Shown piece after piece: positions 39,624 to 51,600 of a stretch of DNA of 64,000 nt. Below the pieces are notes generated by a model. The model made no database searches. It had not been told where the DNA came from and worked only from the letters and a program-made list of their open reading frames with translations. A program made the position numbers and the translations under genes. This stretch comes from Liolophura sinensis (lineage: Eukaryota > Mollusca > Polyplacophora > Chitonida > Chitonidae), in contig NC_088301.1 of the NCBI RefSeq assembly GCF_032854445.1, positions 36,505,187 to 36,569,186 on the forward strand. The letters run 5' to 3'. Each line of letters opens with the position of its first letter. The stretch's first letter is position 1.

Positions 39624-42600
39624 TTAAGATGCCCGATCCAATCCATACATGGAGTCTGCTGAGTAAATGGTAAACTTACGGTCACTCTGTGCTGATGGGT
39701 CATCTGGGTTGGCCTGTCCCATTTGTTGACGTAACTGGGCAACTAAATCAGGATTCTGGGCCTGCATCTGAGCAGCTAACTGTTGGCCCCTGTATCAGAT
39801 AAAAAGACGGAAACTGACGGCTTTCACAAGCACAGTTCAATACTATAATAACAAGCCTATGTAGAACATCATACAGATAAAGCATTATTTGTTTAAAGCA
39901 AAACCAATTTCACGTTTTGTTCTAAAGTCGAAAAAGGGTGTAAAAATGAAAAATAATCTAATTTGTAGGAAATGTTGAACCATCCCAGCATTTGTTCTTG
40001 TTACACAAACATTTGTTTCAGACACTTAATTGGAAACCCTTGAAAAACAGAGAACATCATAAAAAACCATTAAGATTAGCCCAACTAAAAGGCTGATTTC
40101 ATCTTTACTTTTCTTCCATTTTCTAGTGTCAGCTAGCCTATGAAACATAAAATACAAATGGTCTCACTTTAGTGTCAGACCAGGATCTACACTTTGTACG
40201 CCTAATGAAAACAATCAATGCCAAGAAGATATATGGTGCATTTTCATTAATTAAAAGTATAACCTGAAATAATTTGGAGGCACTTTATGAGAATAAATAA
40301 AATGAATGAAGCCGACAAAACAAAAACCATATCTACTCTAAACATTCCTGTTATACCTACTATGTGTGGGTGCTTAAACTGATCAGTTTCCCAGATGAGG
40401 TTTTTTTGCTTGGTTTTGCTGTCTGCATTTCCTACTGCCGGGTAATTACACTACATATAACAAAAATACTGCAGTGTCAAGGAAGATTATGCACGAGGCA
40501 TATGTTGGCTTATGACCAATGATCTGAGATAGTGACTTCTGTAGAAGTGCATTCAAATTACAGACTTACACTTGTAGTAATGGAGCTATACCCCCTCCTG
40601 TCTCACCAGCAGGGCTTGACTGAGGTGCACCTGACATCACATTGGCCATACTACAAAAACCAAAAGATGCAAAGTCTTGAATAGGCTTGTAAGTAAAATG
40701 TGCTTAGTTAAATACATGTACACAAAAATATTCAACAATTTTCTTGAAATAAATGAAATCTTACAAAGCATAATTTGACAGAAATTATGGACTTTGACTT
40801 TTTATGTGCTTTTTAAAATCCTGGGACCTTATCATTATATTCCTGGAAGAAAACAGATCACTTACATTTGGTATTTGGATGCAATCTCATACTGCTTTGA
40901 AATCTTGCAAACATGTAGTTTTGGTTTGCTTTATTTTTCATTTAAATTATATGTCAAAGGTGTCTGCACTCTATAAACCGATATTCTGGCTGAAATAACT
41001 TACATCTGCTGCATCTGTGGATTGCTCATCATAGTTGTTGCCTACAGATCAAAACCAAAAAAAAAAAAAACACTTAATCAAGGCAGCATAGGAAACGGTC
41101 AGGAAAACAGCATAAAGCCAATGGCAGCTGAAATTTTAAAATGTCACTTGGTTGGTCAGATAGAGACGGATAGTACTTCATTTGGATACCTCAGGCAAAA
41201 ATACAACCAGGATGTAAATTATAAATTTCAGCGCTGGACACAAGGTTCAAACATCAGTGTGTGCACCTGTCCCAGAGATGAAATTTTTCAGAGTTATAGG
41301 TAAGTAACAAATGTTACTTGTCACATGAGACAGTTCTTTGTAGCACAATATTCATGTAAATTTCTAAAATACGTTTAGGCTAAAATTCAGTCTGGTAAAA
41401 CATGTCTTAGAACTTCACATGTTTATTTCCAATTTTATATTATACTATATTTTATTTATTCTTGGACAGGTAGACAAAAAATTTGACAGGTAGGCAGAAA
41501 ATTTGACAGGTATACAGTTTAGTTTATACACCAGTTCCTTGTGGAGATTCTTGTTGCAAAGATCTATCATATAACCTCACCATGTTCATTAGGGCTGGGT
41601 TACTAAGTATAGAGGAGAAGTCCATACCACCCAGCCCACCACCTTGTAATGATTCTTCTCGCAGTTTTTGTTCTGCAATTTCAAGGTTGTTTTGGTAGCT
41701 CTGTCTGTCTGGGTCCAATTCTAAGGCTTTTCTATAACACTCACGAGCCTTTGCATGGTCATTCAGTGATGTATAAGCAATCCTAAAACAGCAATCAATT
41801 AATCTTATTTCAGCAGTTTGAAATTTAAGAATGAAATGCATTTTAATGCCAATGCATTAACACCCTGAATACATATATGCACTGGACAGATTCTATAAAA
41901 TTCTATTCTGCTTAAAAACATTCACTATTAAAGGTAGTGTGTTTAAAATGAGAAATCTGTGTGATTCTAGGACACTGCAAACTTCCTTCACTTCGCCTCA
42001 ATACATAAAATCCATCTGAGAATCCCTTAGCCAATATCATAAAACTATCATCTCATATAAGTATACTCACCCCATTCTTCCATAGGCTTTGCTGTAGTTT
42101 GGATCTATCATTATTGCCTTGTTACAGTCTTCTATTGCTTCTGCGTGTTTATTCAGTTTACTAAATGCTGCTGCCCTAAAATGCAAAATAAATATGAATT
42201 ATACATAATCGCAAATGAGACTCAAATTGTAATTTTTCCATTTGGTGTAACTGTGTTGTTTACTATTATAAATGGTGCGAGACATGTGCACATTGTTCTT
42301 GATTTATTGTTTTGAAACTTAAAATAAGAAGGTCCAAGTTAAAAACATTTTAAATTTATAGTATGAATCAAAAAGAAAAAATTAGCCTTAGAACCTAGAT
42401 TTGGTAGCCTTACTTGTTCAGTAATTTATGGTAATTAATATGCACACAGAGCATCAGCGATGGCACATCCCCCTTGTGCCACTGTGTTTCATATGCATGT
42501 AAAACTTCAGGTCAATACATGCTGTACTACTTGAGACACCACCCCTGACATTTTGTTTAACATTAGTTCTAATACACAATACACAAAGTCCGGAATTTAG

Positions 42601-45102
42601 TAATCTGTGCTCTACATGTGTGCAAACCCTAATGCCAGCACTACTTTTAAGATGCCACCCCTGACATTTTATTAACCACTGCTTTCCCGGTTATTGGACA
42701 CTGACACTCAGGGTGCCTCATAAGCTATGCCTGTACTTTGCAGAAGCGAGGTAGAAATCATTTCCAAAAAAAAAAAGCTGTGATGAATGTACATTTCAAA
42801 AATACACATAGATTTAGTATTAATGTTATCAGAGAGCTAACCTGTAGGACACACAGGAATGCAAAACCACAGCCTAATGTATGAATTTTTTTTTATGGTA
42901 CCACTTTAACATTTACTTTAATATTTCTAATACACATGTACGAAAGGGACTGTCATAAAATTTGTGCTTTACAGTAATCACCACTCACGTAGAGTACCAA
43001 GGATGGATGAACTTCCTCAGTTTTAGATGTATGAAACAACCAAAGCTTCAGATACTATCATAATCATTCATCTTTAACACTGATTAACACTGACATTAAC
43101 AAGTAATCCAGGGCATCAACAGTGGTTATTGTGTTCTACATGTATGTGAAACCTGCGCTCAATACAGTACAAAATGAAAAGTCACCCTTACTGAGTGACT
43201 TATTAAGTCATGAATTTTGTAATTTATGTTACTGGTAATTTATATGTCAGGCTTAATCAAAGTTAATCCAGAAATAGATTCTGGTTTCATAATTTTGACT
43301 CAGAAGTGCCCAGAAGAAATACTGACTTGGCTCTTGACTAATCCTCAGGGTATGACAAAAAAGAACCTCATACATTTTTATTTTTTTTTAATGCTTGAGG
43401 TATAACAAAAAATAAACCCCATCCCAAAAGAACAAGAAGAGCATTGTCCTCTCAGAGAGCTGCTCTGGCCACAATATGGCTACAATATTGCCAACGTGGC
43501 ATTAAGCCACATGATAATCATACATTTGTACAGCTGCATGTTTCATGAAGCTGACAATGGTAGCAATACAACTTGTCACATGTTTGAAGTGAATCACACT
43601 TTGGCTAAATTATTCTGATATTCTGAAAGCACTTTTAAAATCATTTTAAGGCAGACTTGTGCTAAGGTTATATTAAGGGCACAGTATGCACTTTCACCAG
43701 AAGAGTAATGCTGGAAACTGGAAAGAGAAACTGGAAAGGGTCTTAATAACCAACATACCTATTACAATAATATACCGCATTTTTACCATCCAGTTTAATG
43801 GCTTTGGTATAGGTCTCTAAAGCCTCAGAAAACTGCTCAGCACTCATAAAGTCATTTCCTGCAATAGATTCATGATCCAGATTAAAATATGTATGTTCAG
43901 CTTATAATGCCTTTGTATGCATATACATGTATTTTTGGTAAGCATATATATTTCCGTGAATGGATAAGGCATATGATAGTCAAAAAAGGTGTTGATGTTC
44001 AGAAGGTTTTTTAATCTTTTTACACTAAGGTCTAATATACCTTTCAATACATAATAATACATAACATAGTCAAGTACAACTATTTTCATCACACACAAAG
44101 AATATTGCAGACTGACCCTTTGTTTTCAGTTTTTCTGCTTCTGTTCGTTCTTCTGGTGTTGGCTCATGTAGAGACAAATTTGAAAGGTCTGTATCAGGCT
44201 GAAATGGATCAGAACATCCTAAGCATTATCAGAAACAAGCACAATTTTCATGATACTCATGAAATGAACTTAAAAGTTTGCCCTTCAGACTTATCATAAA
44301 TTTCCAATATATTTAATTCTCAGTGAAATATGCAAGATTTCTTAGCATTCAAGTATAACACTGTGTCTTGCAATATGTTATACATAACATGGAGGTCAGG
44401 AAATCATGCCCAGTCACTTTTATCTTGTCCACATGTCATCACTAAGTTTTCATTGAATACTTTACCTGACTATCAAGGTAAGAGTTGAAGATATCCAGAA
44501 GATTCATTGGCACCTGGTATTTGCTGCAGGACTCTGGGTCCCGTACATTCACTTTGTAAGATGATTCCAAACACTGACAGGCCACTGCAACACAAAGAGC
44601 AAGATTATAAGATATGTACATATTATCATATTATACAATAAATTTAAACGTATTTACAATGTGGTGAATAATTATTCAGACTAACATTCATTTTCCATAA
44701 TTTCTAGGTAACTTCAATGCTTAGACTTTAGCTTTACTTTTTTTCACATATTTGGTGAACTAACTACCTACATACAACTCAAAACTGCAAAATCTGCAAA
44801 CTGCACTGCAATGTTGCCTATGTTTATTTATTTGATTGTACATGTTTATTAGTTTTTGGAAGGAGACATGTTAAAAGCATATGTTACCATGGTAACTGCC
44901 ATCAACTATGACTGCTTTGTGCAACAGGCCCCCCAGCCTTACTAGGAGGATAAGGGACTTAGTTCACCAACCTCAGTATACATAACAGCAGAAAGCACAA
45001 ACCTTCAACACTCTCTACATCCTCATCTGACAAAGAACCAGACGTCTTCTGGTCCTCCAAAAACCTGAGTATGGAGAACACCAGCTTACGAACATCAGCC
45101 AT
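39624..45102 (-). CDS. Small glutamine-rich TPR co-chaperone, SGTA/SGTB orthologue
   Basis: Cytosolic co-chaperone that captures hydrophobic (tail-anchored or mislocalised) proteins and contacts Hsp70/Hsp90 and the GET/BAG6 machinery. Coding exons in transcription order: 45102-45003, 44584-44466, 44198-44117, 43858-43759, 42175-42071, 41782-41581, 41041-41004, 40650-40570, 39789-39624. They give 330 residues (human SGTA 313). N-terminal dimerisation region about 1-73 ([18 protein letters not shown]). Three TPRs at about 92-193, seen in [34 protein letters not shown] and [17 protein letters not shown]. Asn-Pro/Met repeats at about 228-255 ([19 protein letters not shown]). Gln-rich tail about 276-310 ([19 protein letters not shown]). 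An acceptor ends 2 nt before the ATG, so a non-coding first exon lies upstream. The C-terminus is uncertain: a strong GTAAGT follows ...PSAQSD at 39679, so the last 18 codons may be read-through into an intron. Confidence 0.92.
41462..41517. repeat. Short tandem repeat, about 20-bp unit x2.6
   Basis: Units gacaggtagacaaaaaattt, gacaggtaggcagaaaattt and a partial gacaggtatacag. Lies in the SGT intron just past the donor of the exon ending at 41581. Confidence 0.8.
42430..42720. repeat. Dispersed repeat R2 with internal repetition, copy 1 (SGT intron)
   Basis: Two related sub-units, each containing the core (reverse strand) aaatgtcaggggtgg, with start points about 115 bp apart. On the plus strand the cores read gagacaccacccctgacatt and gatgccacccctgacattt. 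Matches, inverted, the segment at 51283-51575. A weaker relative lies near 43080-43195. Not coding. Confidence 0.6.
44881..44936. repeat. Half foldback element (single arm)
   Basis: Text ttaccatggtaactgcc, then ctgctttgtgcaacaggccc matches one arm of the foldback family (copies at 6909, 27302, 33982). No opposite arm was found nearby, so a decayed copy or solo arm. Confidence 0.4.
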
Positions 45103-46179
45103 ATCTGTGAACCAAAGGCAAAACAGGCTTGTAGATTTTAAGAAATTATAAATAATGGCTGCAGTTATTTTGAATGAAGTACACCATTGTTTAATTTCTA
45201 TACAGTTACTTTAAAGAGAATTCTGTACATTTGGTCAGTTCTCTCAAGGGAAACCTCGTGCAGCTGAAACAGAATATGAAACTTACTGTACAATGACAAT
45301 TCATTCCAAGAAACCGACTCAAATTGAAACTCTTGACAACTAACTCATACCAAGCACGATTTTGATGTTCATGTGGGCATTTCTTGGCTGCCCATAAAAT
45401 ACCAAACATCAGTTAAGATTTGGCCTGGCCATACACCATTTTTTATTGGTCAGTTACACCGCCTATGCTGTTCAACATTCAATTCATTTGAATTCTCATT
45501 AAACTAAGGGTGATCCTTTTATAAAGTGGGTGCAAAATCTTAAACCAGGTTAAAACATATGACCTGACATGAGTTTAGTCAGTTTACACGAATCAGATCG
45601 AAACACAGATAAACAATTTGCACTTGCTTAAAAATTTGTCTTAGCTTCGAAATCTGTAAACCTGACCATAAGCTGAAACATTTTGACACCTCACCTTACT
45701 ACAACTTCCCAGACACCCCAATCAATGTGAGTTGTTTAGACTAAAAGCGGAAATCTAAGTCTGCAACGTGTGCTTTAAAGGCGACGTTCTCCTCAAAGGT
45801 TATATGCTATTTGGAGAAATAACAAAGGTGGACGCTGTGTGGAGAACGGCAATACGAAACTAATGTGATGTAATATGCTAAATATGATTTTGGTAAATAA
45901 GCAACATAAATATTTATATTTCTTATGTGTCTTAGAACTGATATTTTTATCAGTTTATAATGAATTCAAAATACAACATTTCCGTGAGAAAATCATACGA
46001 ATCTGTGGCGAACGAAAAGCCACTTGAAGCCGGTCTGTCCTTTGCCAGATATGTTTGTCGGTAGAATCCCCAACTTTCTTTTTGATCTCAGCATATGTGA
46101 TGTGAATTATTGTCACTAAAACCTTGGATATACCAGAACTTTTACAAATATCCTATTAAATTGCTACAAAAAGTGTGTA

Positions 46180-46325
46180 ACACCCTGGTATCCGCCCTAG
46201 CTCTTGCTGTGGGTCCGCCCGGTGACAGATCCAGACGTCGCTTATTGGTTTCATTCTTTGTGAAGATTGCGCGGCGGCGTGTGATGGAACCTGGAATTTG
46301 GGGCAACGGTAGGGATTTCATGGCA
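46180..46325. promoter_or_regulatory. GC-rich segment, candidate bidirectional promoter for SGT and SREK1
   Basis: The most CpG-dense stretch between the two divergent genes (tatccgccc, ggtccgcccggtgac, agacgtcgc, gcgcggcggcgtg). It includes an inverted CCAAT box (ttattggttt) and a CRE-like core (gacgtc). It may also contain the SREK1 non-coding first exon, with a possible donor aacg|gtaggg at about 46306. Placement is by composition and gene orientation; no start site can be read. Confidence 0.4.
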
Positions 46326-47039
46326 GTTTTCACAGGAGTTTATTTAATTAGTTTATTGAGCTATAGCACATTTACTTATATAACAGGTTTTAAGTATACC
46401 CCAGTATGTACGTTTTTGCGGAAGACAGATTAAGACAAACACTATTCGAAAATGGCTCCACGTTTGTAAATAACGATGATTGGATCTCTTATAATGCTAG
46501 CCACAAATTTGTGGCCAAATGAACTATCGTTACACTAACGTATTGACCACTAAGACGGTCTTAATCCTAGACTCACGAGATAAATCATACCATTGATATC
46601 AGTGGTTTAACATAGCGAGCAGTTGAACGGCATGGAGAGAAAATCCACAATATCTCGTATAAAATGTCAAATTAGAAAAACCAAGGTTATGTGTTGTACA
46701 GTTCAAAGGGGAACTCGTAAAACTCCATCCCGCCTGTATCAAGACGGTCCAGAGCTATGAACTCAATTGTTCTTTCCTTTATTACGTCACAGTTAAGGGT
46801 GTATGTGTGAAGTCAGAGGTTTTCTTCATTTAAACTAAGTAAACATTGCATTCTACTGTCATTTGGACCGTCTGTGTAGCTCATCCTCGAGTCACCCATT
46901 GCTGTAAATTAAAATCTTAAATCTACATTATTTATTATATGAAATAGGCCGATAATACATGCCAGTATACTATTACTAAACAATAAAAATCAGTTCAGAA
47001 AATTTTTTAAACCTTATTAGCTGATGTTGGCCATAGTTC

Positions 47040-47325
47040 AATTAAATTAAACATCAAGATCTATTTTCAACAATTTGTGATGTATACCAATCGGTCCATT
47101 GAGCCAAGCACTTTGCGGAACAAAGTGGGCCTTTATATGAAAAGAGGGTAAGATGACCCACTTCTGGCAGCCATATTGGTGTGGCTAAACTAGCACAATT
47201 AAACTCTTAAGGTTTATTTTCAACAATTTCTAATGTTTACCTGCTTCAACGTTTAATTGTTGAATTCAAAAATGCTGTAAGTCCATTCCACAAGGCACTT
47301 TGCAGTAAAAAAATGGGCTGTTAAA
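47040..47325. repeat. Imperfect direct repeat, about 165-bp period
   Basis: 47040-47130 and 47200-47320 share attaaac, tattttcaacaattt, gt(c/a)cattgagcc-like text and gcactttgc(g/a)g followed by aa...tgggc. Two diverged copies of one unit, non-coding, in the SGT-SREK1 interval. Confidence 0.5.
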
Positions 47326-47589
47326 TCCACCCCAAAACGGCTGCGTCCGCCAGTTTCTGGTGTGCATGAAAGAGAATATGACTTTTATTACCATTCCTGC
47401 GACTGTAAATCCATTCCTGAATCGAACTGATGAAACGCGCAAAAGTATTTTTATCTCACTAGTTAAAACAACGTTGTGCTGTCATGGCGAGTCACGTGTA
47501 CTTAAGTCTCACAACCGCGCACCGAAAGATACAAAAATTAACCTAACCAGGCAAGACCGTGCAACCAGCCTTATATGACAACTTTATAT

Positions 47590-47795
47590 CAGTCATCATG
47601 GATGTAGAATAGAAAGAACAATTTGTCCAGTCAGTCAAGGAAGAAATATTAATTATAAAAGCTCCCGTCAAGGCTTGCGGATAACATGCGCATCTGCTTC
47701 ATGGAGGTTGCATACTTCTAGGTAATGGACTTCTGTCATCGTGGATGTAGAATAGAAAGAACAAGTTGCCCATTCAGTCGGGCAGGAAAATCCAA
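47590..47795. repeat. Direct repeat pair, about 145 bp apart
   Basis: gtcatcatggatgtagaata (about 47593) and gtcatcgtggatgtagaata (about 47738), each followed by gaaagaacaa(t/g)ttg(t/c)cc and cagtc. Unclassified, possibly part of a larger repeat. Confidence 0.6.
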
Positions 47796-48656
47796 CACTA
47801 ACTCATACACCTTAGCACTGTTCTGACAGCCTCGACATACATATATTTGACAAGGGCAGGTAACTGTATCAGGTTTTCAAGTAGGGTGCGCTCTGATGTT
47901 AGTTTGGGACCACCCTTGACCAAACAATATTTTTACCAGACCTAATGTCAGAGCAGTAGTAGTATGCTTGATATGAGACATTAAGAGATAATGTTTTTGT
48001 TTTGCTAAAATATACTAGCACAGGCGTGAAGCAATTTCTCCATTCTCCTAAAGGCATGTTTGCCAGCCTCACAGAAGCAATCACCAAAGATTGATACTGT
48101 GCAAAATATTTTCATGCCCAGTACACTTCCATTCCTTTTATTATACTGGCCAAACATTCTGGATTGAGGTCAAAATATAGGTCTTTAAGTTGGTATCTTT
48201 CATTTGCACAAGACTTGTTCAACAACAGACATTCAGCCTAAACCTTCGTGGAGTATGAATTTAACTCTATAAGCAGGGTTTGAGATTTGCAGATGTCCAC
48301 ATATGCCAGGCATGGTAAATTGCATCAGGACAAATGATTTTAGATGTTATGGTTATGCCTTGCCATGGGATATTTTATCAGTGTTGCCCCTGGGGCAAAT
48401 GGTCAGATATTTAGTTAATTTCATGAAAAGAAGGCAGAATCTTTCAAAATTAGCCATTGACCTTCTGCCAGCTATAAACAATTTAATTGACTAGTGTTCA
48501 ATAGCATTCAGTGATAGGTAATGTATGACACTTTTTGCTTGTAACCTGTAGAGGACATTTCTGTTTTTTAGTTTTCCTTGATACGAGTAACACTGAACAA
48601 TTTTATTTAATAGGTGTTGTGTAAGCTGCGAAGTGGTGTAGAGGAAAGTTGCCAAG

Positions 48657-51600
48657 ATGAATACCTCTATCATACAGGTGACAAATGTGGCTCCCACAGC
48701 CACCAGGGAGCAGATGAAAAACCTCTTCTCCTTTATCGGAAAAGTGGAAGAGCTAAAACTTTATCCCTCAGAGTGAGTGATAAAATGTTCATGTGTTAAG
48801 CTCAAAAGCAAATTTGGTTCAGAAATAAAAGACAAGTTTGGATGGTTTTTAGGTACAATTTCATGCAAGGAGATTTGTAATCTGTAACATGTATTACTCA
48901 GGGAATTTGTTCCAAAATATTCGTCAGTTTGTGGCGTCTGTTGTCTTCATGTTTCTTTTTGTGTTTGTTTTCATTTTACATGTATTTAACAGATTGTATT
49001 TAGAAGTAGGTCACTTAGAATACAAGTAAACTGTAAAGTAAACAAAAGCATTAATATGTTATGTTGTGGTGGAAAAGGGTTATGAAGATAAGGGTTTTGT
49101 TTTGCTGTCATGTCCGATCTAAGATTTTGTTGAATGTAATAATCTAAAAGGGCCTTTGTCTATTTCAGGGATATACTTGTGCCAGTAAAAGTGTGCTTTG
49201 TGCGTTTTGAAGACTCAGTTACAGCAGGTGTAGCTCTTCATCTTACTAATACTGTTTTCATAGACAGGGCTCTGGCCATTGGGCCCTATCATGATGGTGA
49301 GTAAATGCATGTTGAAAGAGCCAATATTTGTGTATCAAATATTTTGTTCACGTATGCCTCAGCTGTATTTGGTTGCCCATATTACTTTTTGTCAATAGAT
49401 TGGTTATGGTGGTATAAGCTCAGAATCCATAGTTTTTACCATTGTCTCATATGCGTTGCTAGGGATATGGTCAAAATTGTAGGCCTAGCAGATTAAATTA
49501 AATAAATGTAATTGCAGCATAATAGCATTAGGTTAAATTAATGTTATTCGAAGTAGCCAGCAGTAAGCTAGGTGATGATACAAGAACTGGGTGTGAGTTT
49601 ATTCATGTAGCGGTAACTACTTAGTGAGGTTATGATTTCAGTACTGGTATCCAATGTAATTACATGCAAATCACCTGTCTTATCTAAAGCTGTTACAGTG
49701 ATAAACTTTGTTGGACAGTTGCACTATCCTAACTTCTTTTTCTAGATGTGATTCCTGATGAGGGCCTGGGTTTGCAGATTTCTCTTCAGGCAGCTGCAGG
49801 AACCCTGCCTGGAAACAGCCCTTCATGGCCAAGCAACATTATCAGCAAGGTCAGAACATGGTCATTACAATTAATACTATCAAAAGAACTGCCTTACATA
49901 TACATGTAGGAGTCAATGGAAGTGGGACTTTTCCTTCAGTTAAACAAGAGTAAACTAATTCTGTTCTTTCTTACAGAAAATCTTTCATGTATGTTTTTAT
50001 TCCTATCTTGCAAATTTAATTAGGCAAATGGTTGTACACTAAGCCTGAAAAAAAACTGGCCTTTAATTTACTGTTTTGATCGATATAATTAATATCAATG
50101 TTGTTAAAAATGCCATCTTGAACTCGTTAGAACTGTCATATGAACCACCATTGTTGATGTGGGCTTCACCATGTTACATGGTTAATAAATTGAGTGCTGT
50201 ACATGTTTCTTTGATGACATGTTTGAAATTATTGCCTTATGTAAGTATAATCATTAATAGGTTGAGTTTCATTTCTTTTGATAGGTGCAAGGTGCAGGTC
50301 CTAGTCAGGTAATTACAACAAACGACCCCAAACTAACAGCCCTAGGATTGCCGCAGTATCCACCTCTTCCTGGTAATACAGATCCTTCAAAGATCGAGGA
50401 AATTCGCAGAACGGTCTATGTGGGAAACTTAGACTCCACAGTAAGTCCACAGAGAAACATCTGTGAATTTGATATTATGATTTATCATGATTGGCATCTC
50501 ATTCCTTTAGCTGATGACTTGTAATAAAAAAGAAATTGTTAAAAAAAAAAAGAAAAATAAAGCCAAAAAGAGAAAACAGTACAAAAAATGGAATCATTAA
50601 ATAGATCTTACTATAATGGCAATGTAAAAAACTGTGATAGCAAAATTTGCTGGAATTTCATATTTACTTTTTGTCACCTTATAATTTACTTCCTTTCTCC
50701 ATAGGTAACAGCTGAGAAAGTACTGAACTTCTTCACTCAGGCAGGAGAAGTTAAATTTGTGCGTATGGCAGGGGATGATACTCAACCAGTGCGCTTTGCT
50801 TTTGTGGAATTCAGTGACCAACGATCCATTCCTACAGCTCTAACATATAACGGTGTCATGTTTGCAGGACGCCCGTTAAAGTGAGTCTCAAATCACTCTC
50901 AGTGGATGCAAATTTTTTTTCTTTTTCCTCCTTAGCCCTATATCCATACATTAATTTGCATATTAGTGTATGGATAGTGGGCTTTTTATGTACCTGTAAA
51001 TTGTGATTGTCGCACTCAAAATAAAACAGCACGTGGCTGCTGTTACCTGGCAAATCCATTAAAAATGTATTGACACAAATTATTTTTCTCACTTTTTGTG
51101 GTCAGGAAGTGAAGCGGATAAAGTCCTATGATGGCATTTCTGAGGTGCTGAAAATTATCAGTAATTAACCGAAGTAGTTCCAGTTTTAGAGTGTACTGCT
51201 GTAGTGTGTTTTAGCATCTCCGTAAGGTGTTTACAAAATACAGGCGTAGCTTATGCTGACCCTGAGTATCGTTGGCATCCAATAACAGGGAAAGTAATGT
51301 TAAACAAAATGTTAGGGGTGGTATCTTAAAAAGTACAGCAGGTATTCAGCTCAGAGTTTGCACTCATGTAGAGCACAATAACATGAGGGGGATATTCCAT
51401 GGTTGGAATATTAAATAGCGTAAATTAGTGAATTCCTGACTTAGTGTATTGTGTATTAAAAGCAGTGGTAAACAAAATGTCAAAGGTGGTATCTCAAGAA
51501 GTATAGCATTTATTGACCTGAAGTTTCAGGTGCATGTAAAGCATAATTCACGACAGAAGACCTGAGCTAACTCAACATTGCCTTACACAAACCACTGCAT

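Larger units (their letters stand above)
45103..48656. other. SGT-SREK1 head-to-head intergenic region
   Basis: Must hold the SGT non-coding first exon and promoter (transcribed leftward) and the SREK1 promoter and 5' UTR exon(s) (rightward). An acceptor (ttatttaatag) at 48611-48613 opens a 43-nt 5' UTR segment directly before the SREK1 ATG, so SREK1 also has an upstream non-coding exon. Repeats are listed separately. The frames at 46110-46433 and 48303-48494 are not recognisable proteins. Confidence 0.5.

Noticed and set aside
46110-46433. 107-codon frame across the GC-rich segment between SGT and SREK1
   Set aside because: No similarity recognised. The region fits a promoter or 5' UTR better than a coding exon.
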